The notes under the pieces: generated by a model
Databases searched by the model: none
The model's input: only the letters and a program-made list of their open reading frames with translations
What the model was told of the DNA's origin: nothing
DNA from: Rhynochetos jubatus
Lineage: Eukaryota > Chordata > Aves > Eurypygiformes > Rhynochetidae
Direction of reading: 5' to 3'
Assembly (NCBI GenBank): GCA_027574665.1
Contig: CM050648.1
Location: forward strand, 37,644,200-37,708,199
Length of the DNA: 64,000 nt
Position numbers and translations under genes: made by a program
In this document: piece by piece, positions 48,301 to 60,300 of the stretch
How positions within the stretch are numbered: position 1 is the first letter of the stretch
Layout: every line of letters starts with the position of its first letter

Positions 48301-51300
48301 TTTTTGTTTCATCCCATCATCTGTTATGCTCCTCTCCCCGCAAACGAATGATTTCAGAAATGTCTGGAAGGTGAAAACACTAAAAGGCCACAACTTCAAA
48401 ATATTTCTTTCAGTGACAGTGGGAACAGCTATCCTGTATTGAATCTTTTACAGCTTGTTTCCAGCAGGAAATGATGATGTTTGTTTGTTACAAACTCTAG
48501 TGTGCTTGTAATCATTCAGTGTCTACTGGTGATTAGCTTGAAGGTACCGTGATCAATGTAATTTTAGATGTAACAGTGTTTGGGTGTATGTTCTGGTCTT
48601 GCAGACTGCTTCTTGTTTAACATTGCCTTAGCATGGCAATGCCTTTACTTGATTGCCAAGGTTTTGCTGGGCTTGTCTTCGGTACTTGCTATCCAGCCAC
48701 CTGCGCTGAAGAGCGTAAATCATCGTGTCCCAGTGTTATAAAAGGCATACTAGTATGCTGTACTGGGGCAGGCTCTTATCTGAATATTTCTAAGGACTGG
48801 ACCAACCCTGAGAGTCCCAAATTTTCCATTTTTTCCAGGAGGCTAAGTGAAAGCTTACTTCTTTCATAACTGGGAACAATATTTCAAAAGATCCTTAGTG
48901 AAGCTACAGAAAAGCACCATCTGTCCTGAGCAGAAAAAGCAATGTTGTTTAATTAGTATGTGTTAGTTAAACTTGATATAAATCTGTTTTCCTTAACACT
49001 CTCAGAAAGAGCTGAGGACATATTCATTTGAGATGTAGAAGAAAGCTTAGTATTTTTCAAAGAAAAAGTATTTCCTTTAAAAATTTCTTTCCTTACATAG
49101 GTTATAGATAATGCCAAAAGCAGTGTCAATCTCAAAGTTCAGAGGAGGTGTGGAGTAATGAGGACAAAAATAATTCAGTGTTTATTTAAAGAAGAATAAG
49201 TTTTGAATTTGGTTATCAAGTAAGAACATTGAAGTAATTGGAGTAAAGCTTTGCAAGACTGTGTTTTCTGGAGAAGAGGTTTTATAAGCCAATGGAAGAA
49301 GAAATAATAAGGGAGACTTTAACGGTTCTTTAGACCTGTGTTCTAAGTATAAGTCTTTTAATTTGAAGTAAGCTAATAATTCTGGCTGGCTAATATTTGC
49401 AGTCTTATGTGTTCGATAGTTTAACAGCTATACCGGTCTTCTAAAACTATTTCAGAACCGTTCCGATTTTCAGTGCCAGCATCGATGGCAGAAGGTACTA
49501 AACCCAGAATTGATTAAAGGTCCCTGGACTAAAGAAGAAGATCAGAGGGTAATAATAAAACCTAATTGATACTGTATTCTTACTGTAAGAAAATTGGCAT
49601 GTGACTGCTGAGAATGTGCACTTTTTCTTAGGTTTCATCCCCACAAAGGTGATGTCCGATGCATCTTGTGGCATAGATAATTACATTACATTATGCTGAG
49701 TGAGAAGAAAAAAACATGCAGCTGCTCTTAAGTAGATGGAATGTCTGCTCTCCTCAAGCGTTTCATTTCCCTTTGCTCACAGTGCTGACTGAACTACTTT
49801 AGCTTAGCAAGTAGAGGAGATCCCTTTACAGCACTAAAGATAAAGTCTCACATCTTTCGCTCCTCAAACCCACCAGACTTAAAGGGGTTGAGAATAAGGG
49901 AAATAATCTCATACTCTACAGTTAAAGAAGCTAGCACTGATGTTTGAGACTACTTTTCCTCACCTTTGTTAATCCACATCGCACCTTTTTGTCTGCAAAA
50001 CCGGGACTGCCCTGTAGGGAAATTGAGAATAGGCAGTCAGTTTGAAACACGCGCTGTTTAAATCTGTTTTTAAGATTTTTAATACTAGTATTTGTGAACT
50101 TATGAATATGGTCTTCCTAATCTATTTTTTTTTACAGTTCTGATCAGTCTTTAAAGGAAAAGCTTCTAATGTGTAAAAACCTGTAGAAATGGGATGGAGG
50201 CTGGGAGTAGAGGTGTAGGGTTTTTTTTTTTTCTCAACTGTATGTTGTTCGGGGGGAAAAAAATGTCAACCCAGCAGCTTTACCACCTGCTTTTTTGGTC
50301 TTTCATGTCATCTTATGCAATGGGTGACAGAAAGGATACTTCCAAATGAGTGTTTGTATCAGTATGTACTTATAAACACAGTGAATCTGGAGTTAATAAT
50401 TTTTTTATGTATTGAAAAATAATTTTTAAAACCGCAAGTCACTGTCTGCCTCCTTAGGCCTAGTTTCTTACCAAACTGACTACTATAATGCTATTCCAAA
50501 ATGTGAGTTGATCAGTGTTTTCAGTCTTTGATTAGGAAAATTAGGTTTTGGAATTCTAATGTGCTTTCATCTGTGTTCCAGGTTATTGAATTAGTTCAGA
50601 AATACGGTCCAAAGCGCTGGTCTCTAATCGCAAAACACCTGAAAGGAAGAATAGGCAAGCAGTGCAGAGAGAGATGGCATAACCATCTCAATCCTGAAGT
50701 AAAAAAGTCTTCGTGGACAGAAGAAGAGGACAGAATAATCTATGAAGCTCACAAGCGTTTGGGAAACCGATGGGCTGAAATAGCAAAGCTTCTTCCTGGA
50801 AGGTGCTTTTTCGACTCTATTTGTGTTAAATATTGGAATACGGAAAGCGGTCATCGTGCTACTCTTTTCCAATGTAATTTGTTAGTCAGAGGGCATATGC
50901 TGAAACTTGATAAATACTGAAATTTTTTAGCATCTTTTTGCATTTGATTATGTATTCTTAAAAAGCCATAAAACCAATAAAAAGACCTCTAACACGCTGC
51001 AGGTTCTTTCAAAAATCCTCCTCCTCGCTTAGGAAAAAAACCTATTAGTAGAGCTCAAGAGAGTAACTGCAAGTAATAGTGGAAGAAAGCCTTAACATCC
51101 TATGACTAGATGTCAAAGTGCCTTCATTGATATGCATTTGGGGGTGACTTGCTTTTTGGTTTAAGATCAGGAATTCTTTTTATTTCCCTTGTAGAAAACA
51201 TCTTGTTAAATGGGACACTGGGGGGCGGGGGAGGGGGGCCAGTGGGAGGATCTTAGCAACCTTCAGAAGTCCAGGCTTAGGAGTCATGCATTGCCAACCT

Positions 51301-54300
51301 GGTTGGTTACCATGTAGTTTCTAAGTTAAGAATGAATTGTATGCATTGTTCTCCTTTCTTCCAACTGTGGTTGCCACCTTATATGCCTGTAGAAATCAAA
51401 AATTTTAGTGTATAAAGAGTTTAATTAAAAATAAATCTTTTACCTTGTACTGTTAACTGAAGTTCAGTGTTAAACGGTCCCTCTCTGAATTCAGTCTGTG
51501 TTCAGGAGGTGACTGTCTAGCTGTGCCTAAGGAATGTCAGCACTTGTTATGCTGGGAGAATGCATCCTTAGAGATGTGTTTTTAAAAATTTGACGCAGCC
51601 TATTAATTCCTTTGGAGGAATGGAGGGGGGATGGATTGCAATAAAATAATTGGAATTTCAGGACAGGAAGATATGTTTGTAAGGACAGAGATATTCCTGG
51701 TTCACTAACTTATTTTAGATTGGATTTATTTTCAACAAAGATTGGATCCTAGACCTAGAAGAGTTGTAGGGAGTCTAACACTAGTGGGATGAAAAAGGGG
51801 AATACTTCTTGGAGTTGAGCTTAAATGAATAACGGGACTTAAAGCAGTTTTTATTTCTGTGTACCTCTCTCTAAGGCTAGTACTAATATTGCTGGTATTT
51901 TAGACTGTAATGCAGTCATACTTTACTCCTGCCTTAATGCTTGTCCGGTGCTGAAAGTGATTTCAGTCTGCTTGACCAACTGCAGCTATTTTCTTTCCAA
52001 GGGGAGTGGCAGTGGGTACTGGTCTTCTGCTCTGCCTGTTTTTCCCCATACAAGACCAAGGGCACCAAGAGGTAGTGGGATGTTCTTCCACAAAGCTGCA
52101 CATAAAAATCAGAGCTGGGAATGCAAGCTGACATGTTTTTTTTAAAGAGATATCTTCCAGTGGCAAATGCTAGCCACAGTGCCCTTATTGTGCTGTGGGA
52201 CAGTAGGGTGATTATCTTAGCTTCATGTTCAGATTTGTAGCAGTGGGTAGGGAATAACTATGTGTTCTGTCACTACGTTACATGTATCCCAGAAAAAAGG
52301 TTCACACCCATGATAATAGCCAAAACCAAGGCTTTCTCTTTTTCTACTTTTAATTTCCTGCAGACTTGAAGTTTAGTAGGAGGAAGTTTTGAAAAGAGTA
52401 GCTTTCTAGTAATTATGCCAAAACCTTGCTGAACTTTCAGTCCAAGCTGCTGGAGCTTTCTCGATTTGTGGCTTTGGATTAAAATACTGTACAGACCCTG
52501 TAAATTATGCCACATATTAAACTTTCAGATATGGAAACCCGTTACTGTTGTGCACTTTCATTTTAGGACTGATAATTCGATTAAAAATCACTGGAATTCA
52601 ACAATGCGAAGAAAGGTGGAACAGGAAGGATATTTACAAGATGATATAAAGTCTGAAAGAGATAGTTCATCTGAACTTCAGCCCCAGCCTTGTCTGACTT
52701 TGGAACACTTGCACACTCAGAATCAATTTTACATACCTGTTCAGACACATGTAAGTTCAAAATAATTAGTATTTCCCAGTTTCCAATAACTTATTTGGTT
52801 TGGACTGAGAAATCAAAGAATTAAGCTCTATTGAGTGTTTTCGTAATATTATGGTAACCTAGGATTTGTAAACCATAACAAATAGTTTATGTAAAATAAA
52901 GGTAACTTTATAGCCTCCTTTTTCTTTAGAGTTTGTAAAATGATGTATATCTTTTTAGATTCCAGCATACCAGTATGCCTCACCAGAAGGCAGCTATCTA
53001 GAACATGCTTCAGCTTCTTCCAACTTAGTTCAGGTAAATTGTTAATGGGAATTGTAAATGAAGAGAATGTACTGTGCATTATGCTGTAAAATGAAGAGTT
53101 TAAAAACTTGTAACTTAAAGACATCTTGAAGTCTTTATCGTTCACCTGAATTTATGAGTGGTGTTCTGCAAGTACGCTTGCTAGCTTTGCAGGTAGTTCT
53201 AGGTAGGGAAAAAGGGAGCTGTCTTTATACATCTCAGAAACACAACATTTGCACTTATTTCTGACACAAGTATGGCCTAAAACATAGTATATTAAATAAA
53301 TCCTTAGGTTAAAATCATGACCTGAAGTTTCTGAGATATTTAAAGACAAGATTTGACTACTTATATATGTAATAAACAATCCTATCTGAAAGGCTCAGTT
53401 CAAATAACTTTGTGACTTACACTTATGGCTGTGCTTTTTTATTCTCAGTGGTTTAGGTTTTTCCAACTGGTAAACTTCTGTCAATCAGTTGAAGATGCTC
53501 TTTTGCAGCATTCTAAATGATGAAGTACTGAGGAACTTTAAAGCAAATGAAAAAATTTGACATATTTATTTCCTTTTGTGCCTTTGGGCTCACTTAGAAT
53601 ATATCTGAAATTCTTCATGTGTTGCAGACTCAATGGAGTTTGTAGTTTATAATATGATTCCCTGGAATAATTTTTGTGAATTTGAAATTAGTAAAAAACC
53701 ATAATTTTGACACAGGGAGTCATACATATTTTGTGCTAGATGTGTTCGAGGCATTATGCAGAACTCTGTAACTAACCTTAAAGCTTCCCTGTGCAGATTG
53801 TCTGTTTCATGTTGCATTTTCTTTCCTGATCTCAGTTGAGGAGTACAAATCATAACCAAGCCTCACATGGCCTGTGACACACTGGATTGCCCTGTACAGA
53901 AAAGTATAAGATACTTGAAATCCTCCCTAAATGGGGAGTATAACTAGTTTTGCAACTAGTGGCATAAATCCTCACTTGTCTGTGTTTATAGCAATAATAG
54001 AAAGCTTTAAGGAGGTTAAAACCAACCCAATCCACCAACACCAATTGTTTTTTTCTCTTTTATGATAGTAGTGGTAGGATCGCTTGTGTAGACACCATCA
54101 GCGAATGCTGATTTGGAATGCTTTCTTGCACATTTATTGAGGATAAATAACTGAAAATTCTAGAAGGCACGTGAAAACAAACACATCCACCAAGATGCCA
54201 ATATTGCTTCTATTGAAGATAGAACTGAGTGACTTTTAGTTACAAACCGCTATAGTGCACTGAGCATTTATAGGCCATATTAGAAACCCGTTAAAATATT

Positions 54301-57300
54301 AGCTTGTGTACCACTGTAACGTCAGATCCATCTCCTGGTAATTGCTGGAGTTGTTTCACTTGTGACTACTGTATTACAAACTGATACAGCTTGGCCAGCT
54401 CTGTTCCTGCTACATGTGAATGTCTGTTAAGAATGTAGCTGTGTTGTAATGTAGAACCTTTACTGTGGAGGTGGAAAATACTAACGGCTTCTTTCTGACA
54501 TTTTTCAGCAATCATTTATTGATGATGATCCTGATAAAGAAAAGAAGATAAAGGAACTTGAATTGCTCCTTATGTCAGCAGAGAATGAAATCATAAGAAA
54601 ACGAGTGTCTTCTGTAAGGACTGTAAATTTCTGTAAATATTTGAGTGTGCTTTACTGAGTTTAATTCTCAGCAATTTAGTAATGGATGTTTGTTTTCATG
54701 TGGTGTTTTTTCAACTGACCTTCTAAAATCAAACCTATGTCTGTTGGGTTCTAAAACAAAGACTATATGTTAGGATTGAGGCAAGTTATTTTTAGTGCAG
54801 TTTTTTAAACTGTGAAAACACCAGAAATATGACCTGGAATTTGGCAGTTATTCCGAAGACCTAGGATTTTAATCCTCTTTAAGAGGTAACATGTTTGTTG
54901 GTATCACCACCGTTCTGTTTTATAGATCAGCAATGTCGATCATTTGTTCAACAAAGAGGTGAAAAATACATAGGTTTTGCCCTATTTGATTTCAAAACGT
55001 TCTGTAGATTATATTTTTATCAAGCTTTTTCTGTGTGAGCGCTTGCAATACTGAATATCCACATTTGGACATGACAAACACTATGTAAATTTGCACTGTG
55101 CACGAATTACATGCACTTCAGTGGAATTAGGGAAACCTGCAGCTGACGGTCACTTATTTCCTCAGGAACAGAGGGCTGTGAACAACATCAGACCCCTAAG
55201 CAACCCAACCGTATTAATCACTGATTTAGATTACAGGTGAACTTCCAGTTTTATGTGGTGGAGCTTTTCCTGGCATTCTCTTGAAACGGTGCAGTGTTCT
55301 GCTTATCTAGCGGAATCTGCTTTGTTTCTATATTTCTGGTGAAAAATCTGTTGCTTGAGTACTAAGCAGTGTACTAAAATGGGATAACCGTGTAAAAGTT
55401 AAATAAACTATTAATGCAGAATCTCCATTAGAAAAATTGGATAAAACATGAAGTATTTTGCATTCTAGAAACAATTTCTAATCTTAAAATGTACCTGTGT
55501 TCTGTAGTGAAAATGACTTCGTAATATACTGATGTACAGGAACACAGGAAACTTGCATCAGAGATGGCTTCCAACACAACCCATAATTATCTAAGTTATA
55601 AGCATGTATAAGATATGAATGAGGGGTAAGATAAAAGTCTTACACAATTTGAGAATGTTGAGTATGTTAATGTAAGGAGAAGACTAACGGCATTAATGCA
55701 AACAAACGGTGTTTGGAAAAGCAAAAATTAATAGTTGTGCTTAGTCTTTCCACATATGGCTTTTTTTCCCCTCCCCGCGGTCACATAATTGACTCTTTTC
55801 AGTATCTAAGCTGAAGAAGATTAACATGTTTCTTTATACTTTTTTAGCAAGCTGGAAACCCACCTTGTTGGTCTGAAAATTTTGTCACAGAAGATTGTGT
55901 GTCTAATACGCTTACTAGCCTTGGGGAACAAACAAGCGATTTCTACAGCATGGATGAGACCCATGTCACATCTGTTCAGCCAAATTCACCACACAAGTTT
56001 TTGGCGGTGGAAACAAATACAATATTATCATCTCTACAAACCATTCCTGAATTTGCAGAGACACTAGAGCTGATTGAATCGGTAAGTTTGTAAATCTGTA
56101 ATCCTAAAGCAATGTTTGTTTAGGAACAGCAACTTTCACAATATGCATAAAATACTCTTAAAATTACCTTATTCTGTATTTGTGTGTAGTTTCACACATA
56201 CTGTTTTGTTTTACCGCCTGTTTTAAAAGAATTGCGGTTTAAAATATTCAGTGATTTAGGACTGGGTGAAAGAGGCAGGGAGAAGAATTAGGTATATGGC
56301 TTCTGGAGGTAGAGAGCCGGTAGGTTGGCTTGGGCACTGTGACATAAACTTGGATAAGCCTGCTAGCGTTTGAGTGCTCTGCATCTTGCCTCATAGGATC
56401 CTGTAACGTGGAGCGATGTCACCGGTTTTGAGCTTTCGGAAGCTGGTACGTCTCCTGTCAAGTCAGCTCCGGTAAAACTAATGCGGATTCAACACAATGA
56501 AGGGGCTGCTGAGTGCCAGTATAATGTCAGCGTTGTGCTTGATGGCAAAAAACACAGCGGTGTCAGTGGCGAGGAAGAAGCAGTTTTCCCAGCGACCCCA
56601 AGCTTACCTAAATTCAGCACTCCGCCGACTATCCTAAGGAAGAAAAAGAGGTTGCGTGTCGGGCAAGCACCGGTTAACGAACTGAATGATGGCTTGTGTA
56701 ATGATGCCATCAACGTTGCACTAAAGCATACGCCAGTGAAAACACTACCATTTTCTCCATCGCAGGTGAGTTGATTTTTAAATATGGCTAAACACGAAGA
56801 CTGCGGTGGGTGGGTTATAAATGATAAGTACTTTCTTCCCTAGTTATACATGGTAGCCTAAACAAATATGTCCAAAAACCTTTTAAAACGTCTGCATAAG
56901 GGTAAATATGTTAAATAACTTATTTCCTCTGTTTTGAAGTCTAGGGACGTGGGGGAGGGGCAGCGACAGGTCTCAGCTCACACTTTCTCATGCAAATAAT
57001 TGTTGATAGAGGCCTATTGTCACTGTGACCTAATTAAGCAGTAGGGATTTTAAGGAGAAAATCAAGATTTTGGGCACAAATATCACCAATGTCTTGGAGT
57101 ATAAATCAAGTTAAGCTTATTGGGATTTGTCAGTAAAAGCCCTTCAGATGCATACGTATAATTTTTTTTGCTGCTCAGTACAGTGGTAAAGTTTTGTCCT
57201 TTAAGGTTGCTTAGTTTTTGTTTCTCTCTTGTACTTAGTTTTTCAACACTTGCTCTGGAAATGAACAATTTAACCTTGAAAATCCTGCATTTACATCGAC

Positions 57301-60300
57301 TCCAATCTGTGGGCAGAAAGTTCTTATTACGACTCCTCTACACAAGGAAGTGACACCAAAAGATCAAAAGGAAAACGTGGGGTAGGATTATTACATTAAA
57401 TATCCGGTGGTGTTGCTGAAATAAAACTAAGTTTTTTTCTAAACACTGAGAAATTAGTCTACCTTAATGCATACTATGAATAAGTTTTAAACCCCGTAAC
57501 ACTTAAATACTTGTGTACAAACTGGCTTCTTTTTTTTGATTTAGAAGAAGGTGACTTGTACTCAGATAAAAGTTTTCCTTTTATAAAATACTGAACAAAA
57601 TACCTGGGGTAATGCTATGGTGATCGTAATACTTCCAGATTCAGGGTGGGGATATCTGTTGTGTAAATGAAGGTATTTTAAAATGTTTCTGAGATTCATT
57701 TTATTACATTACTGTTGATAAAGCAAAATATTAAAATGCATGTATGAACACTTTTCTATGCTTGAATAGTTACAGAACTCCCACAATTAGAAGATCTCTT
57801 TTGGGTTCTTCAACCCCAAGGACGCCAACTCCTTTTAAAAATGCTTTGGCTGCTCAGGAAAAAAAGTATGGTCCACTGAAATTTACGGTATGTGATGACA
57901 TTGCTTATTTTCTTCTCTGTTGAAGTCTAAATGCCCTCTTGCTTTTGAGATATTGTAAGACTCACCATGGTCTTAGACAGCATTTTCTAACAACGTTGTT
58001 GTTTCTGTGACATTCCTTATTAGCCTAGAGAACAGCTAGGATGTGAATCAAAAATGTGTCGGATGGTGTACATTAGACTAGTACCCTTCAGTGTAGTATG
58101 GAGGTCTTGTCTTTATTTGAATGGCATTTGGTACATACACTCATTTGATCCATAGTAATCTTAAACTCCTTTCTTCCGTGATTGTGAGTCATTTCAAATG
58201 TGTGTAGCCTTGCTAACACTGTACCTCTTATATGGTGGTAACATCATGGTCCAAGGTTTTAATACTTTAACGTTCTTTTTTTTTTTCTAAAGAAAAATTG
58301 TAATTGAGTTCATGGGTGTGGGTCCTCCAAGTGGATAATCTACTAAGAGCAAACTGATGCAGATAAATGTGACTGACTTCATTATTTTAAGCAACTTTCA
58401 CATTTGACTTGAAAAACTGCGTTATCTTTGAATCCTCCAGACTATGTTAGGAGCTGAGTTGTTTTCCGGTTTTTGTTATTCTACAGGGCTAGGATGGAAA
58501 CTAGATGTTTACCACAGCATGCTAGTATTCTGAGAATTTTTTTTGGTGGGAACATGTTTGGAAGTGTTTCACCCTTCCTAGGGGCTTACTTGAGTGACAC
58601 CTACAATTTTCTTCATCCTAGAAAACAAAATCTTTATATAGGAATTCATGATTGCTCTGATTCTTCTGGCTGTCACAGAGGATTTTTTTTTTATTGGTTG
58701 ACTACGGATAATGTTACTTTTTCATTTGTTTGTTCCAAATGAATTGAATTTTTGCTCTCTTGCTAGCCTAGCTAAGGTATGCTAATGCATAATAACTTTT
58801 GGAATTCAACAGACATGTGCTTTTCAAGTTCTGAAAAAATTCCAGCCAATATATATTGACTGCTTCGTTTCTGCAAACACAGAAGGTAGCTCAGACTTTG
58901 CCACAGGGCTTGGCACCATCTGTGTTACCTTATAGATTCACAGTCTCTCACTATGCAAATGGAGTGGTTTGGCATTCCTGTTTCTGTCCACTATTAACCT
59001 CCTGTTCAAAATCAAATTTTGAGGGCTTAAGAGAATTCTTCTCCTGTTGGTACACAAAGGAGCCATCTGTATGGCTTCTGTGAAATTCTGTACTGTGCTT
59101 AGGACTATATGTCTTATTCAAGGATTTGTGTTGAGATTGGTATAAATTCCTTTCCCAACACCAGTCACACTTTCAGAGTGCAGTTTTTTAGAATGTTTGT
59201 ATGCATGTATATATGCATATATGCCTTTATGTATGTGTTTAGTATATATAAAGGACTTTTTACCTCTTTCGTCAGTGGATAACCATTTGCTAATAAATGC
59301 AAACAAGTAGTTTGCATGTCTTCTTCAATGCTACCTTGGATTTTTTGAGGCACTGTGTGAATGTTTTATCTGGCTAGAATAATGTGGAGTAAAATGAAAT
59401 AAAAAATCTGCATAGCCTTGAAATGTTGATCTGTAATTGTTAACTGCAACAGCCTAAATCCTTTTATCTGTTGCTGTGTTTTGCAAGATCTCTTTTCTGG
59501 CCTACATTAGCTGAAAGTAGAATATCGTAAAACCTAGCAGCTAATAGATTTCCTGTATTTTCTCCTCCAATTTTAATTAACTTAGTCGCAACCACTTGCA
59601 TTCTTGGAGGAAGACATTAGGGAAGTTTTGAAAGAAGAAACTGGAACAGATATATTTCTCAAGGAGGAAGATGACACTGGGTATAAAAGCTGCAAGCAGG
59701 AGGTAACATCACAATAATAATTTTAAATAGGAAATAACTGCTTTTAGACAATATTTTACAGTTTTTCTCTGAAAAATGTTTATTGCAGCCCAACTCGCCT
59801 AAAAAAGTCAGAAAATCACTGGTCCTAGATCCGTGGGAAAAAGAAGAGGTTGGTGCCCAGGTCTTAACAGAAGATAATGGGTTAGATGTACAGGTAAGTA
59901 TTAAACTACTGAAGAGCATCACCAGCAGCAGTATTAATCTAGAACTGAGTATCTTTCATTCTGTCAAATAAAAGTGTTTGGATTGAGGCTAGAGTCATAA
60001 ATCTTGAAAGGCAAACTCACCTTAATTTGAAATATACTTTAAGTACTTAAGCCATACTTGAACTTTGAATTCATGCATGAATTCTTCCTTTCAGGCCTTC
60101 AGAGCAATACTGGTAAAGTAATGTGGATGCTTTGCAGATTTGCTGTTACAGCAAGGCTGCTTCCATCCTGGTTACCTACAAACTTTAGCGCATATGGCAC
60201 GCTGAAGCTCTCTAAAACAGCAGGAAGATGGCATTTGCCCTTGTGTTTTGCATGCTTGACAGCCTGGCAGACCTGTTCTGAAGATACCTGATTGCATATG

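Noticed and set aside
50803-50920. Extension of MYBL1 exon 5 past its donor
   Set aside because: The frame simply reads through GTGCTT into the intron and stops; the spliced frame restores the conserved R3 end, so this is not a separate gene.
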